A DNA stretch of 64,000 nt from Agroathelia rolfsii (lineage: Eukaryota; Basidiomycota; Agaricomycetes; Amylocorticiales; Amylocorticiaceae), in contig JABRWF010000001.1 of the NCBI GenBank assembly GCA_018343915.1, forward strand, positions 2,728,001-2,792,000. The letters run 5' to 3'. The notes under the pieces are model-generated. The model saw only the letters and a list, made by a program, of their open reading frames with translations, made no database searches and was not told the origin of the DNA. Numbering within the stretch: the stretch's first letter is position 1; every line of letters begins with the position of its first letter. The translations under genes were made by a program, and so were the position numbers. This document shows, piece after piece, positions 23,663 through 34,798 of this stretch.

Positions 23663-24590
23663 TCACATGGCAGAGCCCAGGACCTTAAATGCGAGGGCAC
23701 GTAATATCTGAAAAAAGACCGAAGAATGGAGTCAATCATGTGAGAAAATTCGTTTCTTCAAGGCTGTACTAGTACACACCTGGGCCTTCTCCTGTCCCCC
23801 GAGCTGGTTAAATACGGCAGCAACACTCTTACCTTTCGCATCGCGAATGGCACCGAGTCTATTTCCGGCATACGCACCAACCATAAGTCCAGGTACATTG
23901 GCAATAATAAATCCTATTCCAGCGCCGCTGACGGCACCCACATAACTCCACCAAGGGACAACACGGTGTACCTCTGGTCTTAAGAGCTACAAAGAATTGC
24001 CACATAATCAACATCAAACGCAGCAGAAACCAAGTAACATAGATAGCAACACACCTCCTCAAAAACATCAGCAAACACGCCATTTGCATCAGGCTGGCCG
24101 GATGGTGCTTCGGGATTAGCGGCAGCGCCCGTTCCGGCACCAGCACCAAACATGCTGGCAAAAGTGGAAAAGAAGCTTGACGATGCATTGGGGTTATCAG
24201 ACTTCTCGCTGGATGGTCTGGAAGCGTAGAGGCTATCGTATTCTTTCCGTCTCTTAGAGTCGGACAGGACGTAATATGCGTCCGCAATTGCCTGCCAGTG
24301 AAGATCGAATGAGGACTTGAATGATAGCTAGAGAGATAGGAATAAGTACCTGGAATTTCTCTGTGGCAGCTTTCTTCTCAGCAGGCGTAGCTTTCGTCAG
24401 TCTATGAGGCGGTGCTTTGAGTACATGACGGCATTACGCTGCCATGATGAATATGACCGTCAAGTTGGATCAAGTTGTACCTATCAGGATGAGTCTTCAA
24501 AGATTCTTTCTTGTAGGCTTGTCGTATCTCATCAGCCGTTGCATTACGAGGGATACCAAGGAGCGCATAATAGTCAGGAAATTGAGACAT
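23663..24590 (-). CDS. DnaJ (J-domain) protein with C-terminal glycine-rich membrane segment
   Basis: Hsp40 co-chaperone that stimulates an Hsp70. The ATG at 24590 opens the J-domain: [37 protein letters not shown] (HPD present), then after an intron [17 protein letters not shown] and [21 protein letters not shown] Ser/Ala/Gly linker (about 70 residues) follows. The next exons give [20 protein letters not shown] and a glycine-zipper-like hydrophobic hairpin ([20 protein letters not shown]), then a basic exit and a last small exon ([14 protein letters not shown]). The J-domain is at the N-terminus and there is no Cys-rich zinc region, so it is a type III J-protein, probably anchored in an internal membrane. 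The organelle cannot be told. Confidence 0.88.
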
Positions 24591-24875
24591 GGTGGTTGTA
24601 GTGAATCAAGAGTATAAACAGGCGATGCATAGCACACTCGCGCCAGTTCCCCTTCATAGCTCACAGGCACATGGATCCAGCGACGTCATCAATGCATACA
24701 TCACTGCTTCTGGTATCAACAAGACAATGTTACAGCAACAACAAAACAAATTGACCCTAACGAATGACGAAATGTCTAATGTACAAAGATTGAGTAAAGA
24801 ATACATGAATGTGCCAGCCAGTCACATTAAAAGAATAAAAGAATGTCAAATTATAAGATGCGCTGTAGACACTGT

Positions 24876-27802
24876 TCAAGATCGGTTCAGTACAAGAGGC
24901 GGAGGACGCGGTTTCCCTGGTCCTGAAGGAGCTAGCCTCGGGCCAGCAGGAAGCCCAATGGCTGGGCGGCCATTGAGTCGCCGTGGTCTTCCTGTCCATG
25001 ATCGCGGACTTAGAGGTGCAACAGGGGGGCTAGTTGGCTCATCCACATGCGTCCTTGCAGCGGATACGGGCACAGTTTGAGAAGGTGCATCTATATTTTC
25101 CTGCGGCATCGGCGGTAGTGAAGGGTTAGTGCTACCTTCAGGATACCATGGATGACCTTTGCCAGAGTGCACCCCACTAGATGCAGATGCAGGAAGGACG
25201 TTATTTGTAGAAGCTGAGGCGGGTGGGGCGTTCTCAACAGCGGCAACGATGTCAAATTCTTGCCCATCCTCAGAGATAATTTGTGTTATTCGACCCCGAG
25301 CGGTTGAAGACGGTTGGGCATAATCTGAGATATCTAGCATTGAATGACATGCCATTTCGAAGCAACAGAAGACTCACTGCCTATAAAAGAAGTCACATCG
25401 TAGGACCTCCCTGAAGATTCAAAGAACGCGCGCGATCCTTCTCGTCTTACGGGTAATGTACTAGTTACCTGTAAACTTGACTGCTGCAATCTAAACGTCT
25501 CTTGTTTGAACGTCTCTTGTGAGGCCGCTGACTTGAGCATTAGCTCCTTCGGAGCCCATGGTGGCGTTGGGAAGTTGCTCAACGAGAAATCGCTCTTGAC
25601 AGATGTGTGCTCCTTTGTGCCTCCACTTCCAGAGGATATTAAAGACCTGGAACGGAATTGCCGAAGCGCCTCGTCCATATCGATGATCGAGTCTCTAGCC
25701 TCTGAGTCCTTCGTTTCGGTAATCGACGGGTTGGAAATGAGCTTCAGCATGGCTATGCTCTTATCAAGCTCCTTCTGTTGTCGGAATAATTCGCCTATGG
25801 TAGACAAACTTGGGTTGGCAGAGTTGTAAGTGTTCCGTGACGTGGTATCCACACTTGATGTGGTGTCGTCGTATTGCCTCTGCCAGGTCAGAGGTGGTGT
25901 GAGCTCCCCGTCCTCTGGCAAAGGAACTACACCATTCAACCCGAAAACAGGCGAGGTTCGGCGCGCGGAGGTGGGAACCGTCAACATAGAAGAATCAACA
26001 TCGTTGGGTGGAAGTGTTGAAGGCAAGGCCGCTTCTGCAGGTTCAGGAGAAAATTGCATCCGAGTATAGGGGGGATTCAGATGCTGCTGGCGCGAGGGAG
26101 GGGCAACAGGACCGGCTATGCTCCTGTGGGATTGATTCGATGACTGTCGAGTGACGGTGATGTAGGGCTGCACGATATCTGCTGCAGTCTCGGGTTCGGG
26201 AGTACTCGAAGGCCAAATAGACGGAGATTGCCGTGATGTGCCTTCTTCAGACGCAGGTATATCTTGGATCGGGGAACGCATGCTCGCTGAATCTTCAGGA
26301 CGAATGTCGACTACGGGAGACATTTGCTGTTGATTCATACCATTTTTGTCGTCAGAATGTAGATATACCTGAGCCATATTGTTCCACGGAACAGAGGGTT
26401 CCTCTTGGTGCACCTGGGGCTCTCCGCTTCGTTTGATGTCTACCGCGGCATCGATTCCAGATGGAGGCATAGCCGTGTTACCCTTTTCAAGCTCGCCATG
26501 ATCCCAGGGGCGCACTTGAGACTCGCTTTCTGGCGATCGAACACCTCTCAACCAGGATGAAAGACGAGAAGGCATAGATCCTCTGGACATCCGAGAGACA
26601 TGGACCGGAGCGGGGTTGGATACGACCAGATTGGTGGACACGTTTTGTATATTAGGAGGCACACTGGTCACCATCACACGTGGTTGAGGCGAATAGGGAT
26701 CCGATTTCTCTTCTTGATGCACCTTGGCACACATCTCAGACGAAATACCCAAATCTAGAATCACAGGGCGTCTCTCTTGTCCACGAAGGTGGTAGAAGGA
26801 CGAAGTCAAGAGAAAGACGAGAAGCATGTACATCTCTGCTGACTGCAAGACTCTGCCAACCGTTGATTCGGAGAATGCGACTGCATGAAAGGCACATATT
26901 TAGATATCAATTTCAATCGAAATTCATGAAGGCACTGACATATTGAAAGATTCACTGTAGATATTATTGCACCGATGATAAGGGCCAGGATAGGTGTGAG
27001 ATAGTACAGCAATACGCGACGACGCGGCTCCACCGGTGTGATAGACATGTTGAGGAATATTTTGAGGATGAAAACGATGGAAAGTATAACTTCTAGGATG
27101 GAGTCCAGGATGTAAACAATGCCTCCTGAGGTATGCGCCCCTTGGACAAGACGCCATACTATTTGTAGGATCGTGATAAGCACAACTAATCCAAGAGTCG
27201 CGAATTTGAGAACATGGCCAATTAAACCCCAGCGTCTCCAACGACCGCTATGGGATTCTTCGCTCATTAGACTGACAGTGCTTCCTCCTTCTCCATAAGG
27301 TCGTTCGGCAACAAATTCCCAAAAGAACAAATAGAGAAAGCCGGCAGAGAATGCAAAACCAAGTTCGCGAATGATAATCAGAGCGGTGACTTCATTAAGG
27401 CCTGTGTCCGCTTCGACTTCGAACGTACCACGAACGAGGAGCTGGCTGATATCGAAGATAGCGGATACAAAAGAGAGAAAAACAGACATGTACAGGAATA
27501 GCGACAACCTATTGTTTCTTTTGTTGAGACGCATGGGATAAGATGGAAAACAATTAAACGCACCTGTTCACCTTCTGCATCATAAAAAAGAAAGTGAAGA
27601 CACCGAAAGACAACAATCCAACAGCAAAAAGCGGGACATCCGTCAAAATAGCTTCAATCTAAAATGCTCAGCACTCGAGATAAGCGAATTTGAAGCGGCT
27701 AACCGCAAGAACTAGAATACTTGCTGATGCATTAGGGCTAAACTGCAAGGACGAGGGAAACTTGAATGTCCCAGGCACCCAGTGTAGTTCATGCTGGCGC
27801 AT
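24876..27802 (-). CDS. Multi-pass membrane protein with long disordered cytoplasmic tail (orphan)
   Basis: The first exons encode an N-terminal stretch (MRQHELHWVPGTFKFPSSLQ) followed by about seven hydrophobic segments: ILTDVPLFAVGLLSFGVFTF, LSLFLYMSVFLSFVSAIF, ELGFAFSAGFLYLFFWEF, GLVVLITILQIVWRLV, GGIVYILDSILEVILSIVFI, VLLYYLTPILALIIGAII and, after an intron, AEMYMLLVFLLTSSFYHL. The remaining 600 or so residues are Ser/Pro/Gln-rich with no fold I recognise (short amphipathic stretch GELFRQQKELDKSIAMLKLI). It ends Gly/Pro/Arg-rich. A 47-nt intron near 25331-25377 joins the last exon. The topology recalls fungal 7-TM membrane proteins, but no family signature was recognised. The 5' end could lie farther upstream (27.8-28.15 kb has hydrophobic reading frames that may be one more exon). 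Confidence 0.72.
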
Positions 27803-28784
27803 AATCTACTAGTATTGGAGAAATCCAGGTTGTCAATGGCCTCAGGCCTGAAAAAATGAGAAATAGCCAACGAAAGACCGGCTCGTCACGGCGCTGGAGA
27901 ACTGAAGGAAGAAAAAGAGAGACAGGGTCCAGAGTGACCAGCACACAGAGTAAGATACGAGAACGGAAACAGGAGTTTTCCAAAGCCCAGCTCTTGGGTG
28001 AAGCAAGAGGCAAGAAGCGGAGTGTAACACCATTGCGAGTGTGCGCTTAGAACCACTGGAATCAATGAGCATAGCGACAGTAGCGATCTCAGGACGCCTT
28101 ACTTGGCCCAGTACTAATGTTACTTCCTTATCCCGATTGCTGTGATCACAACAGTGCAAGGTCCATTCTAAAGTAAATCAATTGCCCATCATGAGATAAT
28201 CATTACTTTTAGTCCTTGCGGTATAAAGTGAATATGGGTTTAGTCCTGTGTAGTCGATTTGGGGAATGGGGAGCATCATGATGCATGATGACTCGGATGC
28301 CATCTGTAAGATCGTAGTTACCGGAAGAAATATTGAACACAGAATTGATTACTTCATGGTTACTGTAATTAATGTACCTCTCGCAGTGATTCAGCCCATA
28401 GTTAAATTGAAGCCATCACATTTCTTCGTTTGTTTATTTGATCTGTAGCTTTGTTCATGGGGATTTGACTTGATCTCTTGTATCATTTATTCGTAAACAA
28501 TATATATTCCAAGCTACGGATCCATGTACACATTTGCTCGACAGAAGTAGCTAGTAGGTAGTCAGCAGATACCAATGAGGTGAGATTATATGGAGAGAAA
28601 AACTCGCAAACATGATGGAAAGTGCATAGTATACAAATGTCTATATGTGCCCAAATCGTTTCGCGTCAGTAAATGCACGTCTCACTTCGTCAAGGTAAAG
28701 AAAAGAGAAAGAAAAGGAGGGGTGAATCGGGTCAGGTCAGTAAGTAACATTCTTTAAAATTCGTCATTCATCATCGCGGTCATA
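27803..28784. other. Intergenic region between membrane protein and LIM gene
   Basis: About 980 bp. The part 27840-28160 has minus-strand frames with a hydrophobic stretch (VLVSYSVCWSLWTLSLFFFL) that might be a 5' exon of the membrane-protein gene or just its leader. The part 28270-28290 has the near-palindrome catcatgatgcatgatg. The rest is 3' region of the LIM gene. Nothing else is supported. Confidence 0.4.
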
Positions 28785-31700
28785 TCATAGGCCACCGCCC
28801 GTCATCTGGCGGACGAGAAACATGCCCCTGCCTTCGTCCATACTCTTGCCTCGCATACCAACAACGCTCTTGGGCCTTGGACGTCGTCCAGCAGAGGAGC
28901 CTGGGAACAGGTTAGAGCTTCCACCGAGAGGAGATGTCATCTGTTTCGTAGGACTACTGGACAACGATCGCGTCGGATTGAGCCCCCCACCTGTCGTCTG
29001 TCTGTCGACGCCACCAGGCATACTAGTATATTGCCGGGAAGTAGTATGTGTCGACGCAGACTGAGCTGTGTTATATGACGATAAAGATGTCGCAGGACGC
29101 GTCGGCGAAGTCTGAGGTTCGAGACGTTTCGTGGCAGGAAGGAGCAGCTGTAGGCACATATACAGTTTGTAAGCAAAACAACGCAGCAGTAAAGAATGAT
29201 GGGGAGAAAATACATACCAGGCATTCACGGCACCAGATACCTCCCTCACCATCGCTCTTAGCAGCACTATCCAACTTCTTGCCACAACCAGGTTTGCCCT
29301 GAACCTCCTCCTTGCCCCATACAGAGGAGCGCTTGAGGGCCTTGTCCTTGACCCGATCCGTCTTGCCAATACCACCGCCACACACCAAGCATGATGCATG
29401 CCACCTTGATCCACCTGGGCCGGGGACAACGCCAAACTCCATCATCGACACAGCCTTGGAGCACCCAGGGCAGGTCAAGCCACCTCCAAAGCGCGGTGTC
29501 GATGTCGCGCTCGCGCTCGTGCTCGTGCTCGTGCCCATACTCATGCTCATGCTCGTGCTCGTTGTCTGAGGCAGTGCAGTGAGCGGCGGCCGTTCGTATC
29601 GACTCGAGAAGCTGCCGCCTGGCGTGGTATTGATGGGTGCTGGCGTCGGGCGAGAAGTAGAGGCGGCCAGGGAGGATGAACTGGAAATGTAAGTCGATGC
29701 AGGCCTAGCCTTGGCCTTCTTCGTTGGTGCGCAATCGATATGCACAGCTCCCAGCTCCCTGTCGCGCACAAACACAGTACGACCAGCCCCATCGTCCTTG
29801 AACTCGTTTCCACACACCGCACAGGTGAAACAATAGGTGTGGAATCGGATAGACTCCCCATCAGGTGTCACCTCATCAGGCAGCGTCACGTATCGGCTCC
29901 CGTTACGGGTCGGGATCATGATACCGCACTTGGCACAAAGATGTTGAGAGCCTGTCGTCTGAGGCCTCAACGCGATACGAGTGCCTGTCATCTGGGGCTT
30001 GATGGGCGTATGCGAGCCAGTATGCTGAGGTTTAACGGATGTTCCGGTCGTTTGCGACCTAAGAGGTGCATGCCCTCCCGTATTCTGTGGTTTCACAGGA
30101 GCGTAACCGCCGCCGCCGGTAGTCTGTGATTTGATAGGAGCGTAGCTACCACCGGTGTTCTGAGATTTCATAGGAGCATAGCTACCACCCGTGTTCTGTG
30201 GTTTAATAGGAGCGTAGCCGCCGCCCGTATTCTGTGATCTGAGGGGGGCATAACCACCGCCTGTAGTCTGCGGCTTGATAGGCGTGTAGCCACCACCAGT
30301 ATGCTGAGGCTGGAGAGGTGCCCCATACGAGCCCGTATATTGAGGCTTGATCTGCTGCGGTCCAGTGTGTTGAGGCCTGAGCGGCTCCTGTGAGCCTGTG
30401 TACTGGATATCCAGAGCGCGTTCCAGCGCTGAGCGACCCCCCGTGTTCTGTGGCTCAAGCGGACGGGTTCCTCCCGTATACTGCGGCTTTATCGGGCGGG
30501 CCTCTCCCGTGTATTGTGGCTTCAACATAGGAGACTCGCCAGTGTTGTGGGTCTTGATACCCCGCCCTTCGCCGGTGTACTGAGGCTTGATGGCGCGGGA
30601 CTCGCCGCCAGTATACTGGGGTTGCAAAGCGCGCGACTCGCCCGTATACTGCGGCCTCAGAGGGCGCGATTCTCCTGTGTACTGAGCCTTGAGAGGGCGT
30701 GAATCTCCGGTATATTGAGCCTTGATAGCGTGACCCCCTCCGGTATACTGAGACCTCAACATTTGATCCTCTCCCGTATTCTGTGCCACCAAGGGATGAG
30801 TCCCGCCAGTGTGTTGCGGCCTCATGGGACGCGTTTCCCCCGTGTACTGGGGGATCAATGGACGAGCTTCCCCGGTGCGCTGAGAAACCAGAGGACGGGT
30901 GTCCCCCGTACGCTGAGGCTGAACTGTAGTCGCCGTCTCTCCCGTGTACTGCGACCTTAACGCCTGCATTTCTCCGGTATGTTGTGCCCTCATCGGCCGC
31001 GTGCCACCAGTCAACTGGGGCTGCAAAACGGCCACAGGAGTGGCAGCCGTAGTCTGAGTGTCGATTGTGTTGCGTCGGCTGCCGTATTCCCTCACGGGTG
31101 CAGGAGTAGAGACGGGAGAGGCGTGGGATTCCATGAATCTCTGTCTTAGAGCGCTGACGTTTCCGACTCCCTCAAATGGACGCGGCTTGGTAGCGTTGTT
31201 GGTTTCTGATCTCCATGTCTTCACGTCGGTTTGTTTGACTGTGTTCATTGGAGTGGTCGGGTCCGATAGCACCTCCTTCAACGTCGTCCGTCCCCGGCCT
31301 TCATAACCTAAATAGTCGCCAAACACATCGTACTTCTTCCGAGGAGAGGAATTCGACTCGGGAACGCCCGCATCAGATAGCAAGTCGGGCGTGGAAGGAG
31401 CAGTATTTGGTGTATTGCTTAGTTGATGCAGACCGATGGTATGTCCACGCAGGAGGGAAAGGCTAGACAGGCTGCTGGTCGGTGATGCAGAGCTGTCTTC
31501 TGCGCTGCTACCCAGCTCGGGGGATGATGAGAGGTTGGAAGACGAACGGGTCGAGAGGACACCCGATTCGCCTACTTCCGTACGCCGCATGTCACTCCTG
31601 GAATTGCTTCGGCTTCGCATTCGCGCAGGGAGCGTACCCAGATCGGAGACACGCCCAATAGATCGATGGGTGGCGGGGGAGGCAGACATGGAAGCCATAC

Positions 31701-33485
31701 TCTGAGGGGGAGACTGTATAGGCGACGGCACAGGTGATTCACGAGAGGGTGTGGCATTGCGCAAGAAACGCATCTTCATCTCTTCAACGGCCTCTTCCGT
31801 CACTGGCCGTGGAGTCCCACTCTGACTACGAATACCTGGGCTCCTTGTCGGCGTGGAGCTGCGGGGGTAATCTGTCGTGGTACGCGAGGAAAAGGGGCTG
31901 CTGTCACCAACAGATCCGGCACCTGTACTGAGGGTCCTTCGGCGTCGGTCTATAGCAGGTGTACTACTGCGGCTTCCAGAGTCCACCGTAGACATCCCGG
32001 TCGCAGGTGATGAAGCGCGTGCTTGCATCGAACTGAGACGCGCCGTAAGCTCCTCCATGGCAGGGCTGGCTTCACGACTACGGCTTCGATTCCTAAGTGG
32101 TCTTGCTGTATCGCGGCTCTGACTCTGACTACGAGGCCTGGAAATGCCGAGGCGCTCTTCCAACTCTTCTAGAGCGTTATTAGACCTTTCTGGACGTGCA
32201 TCCCGTCGCATGCCACCTAAACGGTTCTCTTCTACCTGCGTCTTGTGTGGTGTGGCTGGCTTGCTCCCACCATTGTGCGCGTATGAGGATCCGAAACAAT
32301 CAACGCAGCAAGGTCTGCCAAGGAGATCAACCATGGGGGCACCACCTATGTTCTTGTTGCATGACTGTAAAACAAAATAAATCGCGCTGTTGCATAATAC
32401 ACGAGATAGATGGACGAACATTGCAATTGAAGCATCGCTTATGCCACACCTGGCCAGCATTCTCCACAAATCCACCGTCGGATTTCAAGATGAGTACGTC
32501 CCGAGAGCAGGTCATGCATTGTCCACGAGATCCGCCATTGACAGTAAAACATGGTCTACATAGGAATCGCGGCGTGTTTGAGGCCGGAGAAGCTGGTGTG
32601 CCAGACGGATCAGGATAGATGGTAGCGTCCGGAGGGAATGGGGTGGCGCAGATGGCACAGGAGTGGGTTGCTAGCGTTTCCTTTGGTTGTAGAATGCTGC
32701 CATATACCTTGGCCAGCTCTCCACCTTTGACTGGGGAAGGTAGGATGCCAGCAGCGGCTGCAGCCATTGGCGATCCCGGGATGGAGGTCGAGGGATTCTT
32801 GACTGGAGATGAAGGACGTGAAGCGGTAGCAGATGCGATATGTGAAGATATACGGTTTGATATGTTGGAGGAACGAGAGAGAGGCTGAGGGAATCGACGT
32901 CCTGAGCTTGGCAAGGACGATGGTGGTTGTGGTGAAGAGGAGTTTTCTTGACGAGAGGGAGATCGTGAAGGGGACTTTTCGCGAGAGACATACGTCTGCT
33001 GCCACTTGTCGTTATCATTGTCTCGATCACGAGCAGCAGCCTGCGTCCAAGGAACAACGGGAGCTGGTGAGCAAGCAAGATGAGCACGGCACATGGTTCG
33101 AGTTTTTTCTATAAGCGATAATGCAAAAACATTAACGGCCAAAAATCAAGGACATACCGACTGGGAAGCCCCCACATTTGCACCTGGGACCGGAGACAAT
33201 ATCACCACAGCGTCTGCAGAAACCCATCAGAGGCCAACGAGAAACAAGTTGCGCTTGCGGCAGTGGCTGCAGCGGCGGCACTTGAGCCTGCGAGCAAGTG
33301 CGTGACCGTGGTTGGTTCTTGCCGTGGCTGTGCACTTCCCAATACGGATAGGACCCCAGAGGGGTCAGAGGGGTGCCAGCAGATCGCGATCGGCTGCTTA
33401 CGCTAGCAGACTCTGGGCCGAGGGTCGCTAAGAAGCCCACGCTTGAGCCGGCTATCCCGTTGTCGCTGTTGTTCTGTATATGCAT
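28785..33485 (-). CDS. Large LIM-domain protein with an LxxQxTG motif array (actin/cell-polarity candidate)
   Basis: About 1500 residues in four or more exons, ATG at 33485. Order: an N-terminal zinc-ribbon-like block (GFCRRCGDIVSGPRCKCGG), a Ser/Arg-rich linker, a first LIM domain (HSCAICATPFPPDA, GQCMTCSRDVLILKSDGGF, VWHKRCFNCNSCNKNIGG, GRPCCVDCF), a disordered region of about 450 residues, then 32 copies of [LIVM]xxQxTG, a second LIM (HLCAKCGIMIPTRNGSRY, FHTYCFTCAVCGNEF, HIDCAP), a third LIM-like unit (LTCPGCSKAVSMMEFGV, RWHASCLVCGGGIGK, GGIWCRECL), and a disordered end with two more motifs (VDRQTTG, LVRQMTG). The LxxQxTG motif is the phosphorylation consensus of the Ark1/Prk1 actin-regulating kinases and is found in Sla1 and Pan1. 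This suggests a cortical actin or endocytic scaffold in the paxillin-like LIM group; the role is inferred. Confidence 0.85.
29950..31027 (-). repeat. Array of 32 LxxQxTG-type motifs inside the LIM gene
   Basis: Reading on minus from 31027: LQPQLTG, MRAQHTG, LRSQYTG, VQPQRTG, LVSQRTG, LIPQYTG, MRPQHTG and so on to LRPQTTG at 29950-29970. Thirty-one carry Gln at the fourth position and one has His (IKTHNTG). Units are 10-14 residues apart; the DNA is degenerate, with indels of 3-6 nt, so this is an old and diversified repeat rather than a recent one. Confidence 0.93.
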
Positions 33486-33662
33486 TCCATCCCTTTATTC
33501 TCATCCTCATTTCTGATTCCCACAAGGTATTTAAGACCAGTCTGATCCCATCCCTTCTCGCTCTTCCCATCTCGCTCTTCTGCTTGTTTTTGTCCTCACA
33601 CCACCTGGGTGGTAGTCCTGTCGTTCACTTTCTCTGCTCTATAGCTTCATCCTAGTACAGTA
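33486..33662 (+). promoter_or_regulatory. Short divergent promoter, LIM gene / PriA-like gene
   Basis: Only 177 bp separate two start codons. A TATA-like tatttaa lies at 33528-33534, about 130 bp upstream of the plus-strand ATG, followed by a CT-rich leader (33540-33620). The elements point to the secreted-protein side. Confidence 0.6.
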
Positions 33663-34798
33663 ATGGCTCTCTTCACTCGTCTCGCAACCGCCTTGGTCCT
33701 CGTCTCGGCCGTCGCTCCTCTTGCCACGGCCAGCGTCCTTGCTGAGCGCTCTCAGTCATGTGCCAGCAACGAGTTCTTCTATGCTAGCAAGAGCTGCTGT
33801 GTTCCTTCTGGTGGTAGCAGCAACGCTTCCCCTCCGTGCGCATATACCCTTGTCGCTGAGGCGCATACGTCCACTAACAAAGTTCTCTTAACTTTAGTTC
33901 CGGCAAGTCCTGCCCGACTTCTGACAGCTGGTACTGGAGCACCGGTACATACAGTTTTCCTTGTTCTGTAACTTGAACACAAAAGCTCAACTTCTTCTCC
34001 TTAGACAAGGAATGCTGTATTCCTTCGAACCCCACCTCCACATCCACGCCAACCTGCCGTAGTGGTCACAGTTGGTTCGAGAACGACTCTTGCTGCTCTG
34101 GCTCCTCTACGACCACTGCTCATACCACTTCTCACGTATCCACTCCGACCCCGTCTGCTTCTACCTCGACGGGTCAGTGCTCTTCCACTGAGTGGTGGTG
34201 GACAGGCACCAGCTGCTGTGTTCCCAACGGTGGCTCGAGTGGTTCCACCCCTCCCTCGGGCAAGTCGTGCCCCACCTCGGACTCCTGGTACTGGCACACT
34301 GGTCAGTCATTCAGTTTCCCGTACATGCCTCTCGTGAATCCTGACAGTTTCTGTTAGGCAAGCAATGCTGTATTCCTTCGACCCCTCCCAGGTCTCCTAG
34401 CCCCGTTTGTTCGTCTGACCACTCCTGGTTCGGCGACGAGAACTGCTGCAAGCCCGGCTCTACCACTACCACAACGCCCACGGCTCCCACCACCAGGCCT
34501 TCTGGCGGTGTTCGCAGCCACAAGCGCGCCGTTCTAAACCGCAGCCCTGAGCTCTGCCCGAGCAGCCTCTCCGCTTGCCCCATCACTGGCACCAGCCTGA
34601 CTGGCGACAACTATGAGTGTATTGACGGCACTGACCTCAAGAACTGTGGTGGCTGCACCGCTCTAAACCTCGGCAAGGACTGTACCATCCTGGGTAGCAA
34701 CGCCAGTTGCGTTGCGGGCAAATGTATTGGTAGGATGGAAAAACTTGTTCCGATTTCCGGCGATATCTGATCATTCAATTCAATCCTCTGTAGCCTAA
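33663..34798 (+). CDS. Secreted Cys-rich PriA/CPL1-like protein, short C-terminus
   Basis: The signal peptide is MALFTRLATALVLVSAVAPL plus ATAS. Two similar Cys-rich modules follow: SKSCCVPSGGSSN with SGKSCPTSDSWYWSTDKECC and SGHSWFENDSCC; then TSCCVPNGGSSGS with SGKSCPTSDSWYWHTGKQCC and SDHSWFGDENCC. They are joined by Thr/Ser-rich linkers, probably O-glycosylated, and split by short introns at matching places, so the module was duplicated with its introns. After SHKRAVLNR comes the CPL1-like domain: ELCPSSLSACPITGTSLTG, NYECIDGTDLKNCGGC, GKDCTILGSNASCVAGKC. In PriA/CPL1 proteins another Cys-rich segment normally follows; here the last exon adds one residue and stops. An alternative acceptor near 34814 gives 15 more residues, also without Cys. 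The family is linked to fruiting (PriA) and virulence (CPL1); the function here is unknown. Confidence 0.87.

Noticed and set aside
24589..25080. 163-codon plus-strand frame starting next to the DnaJ gene
   Set aside because: It overlaps the last exon of the membrane protein in antisense; the rest is the DnaJ upstream region.
28822..29582. Plus-strand frames opposite the 3' end of the LIM gene
   Set aside because: Antisense of LIM-domain and Ser/Thr-rich exons; the minus-strand frame has Cys/His spacing of LIM fingers.
30398..30960. Plus-strand repeats (variants of PVYCGF, SCVL) as a separate repeat protein
   Set aside because: They are the reverse complement of the LxxQxTG array.
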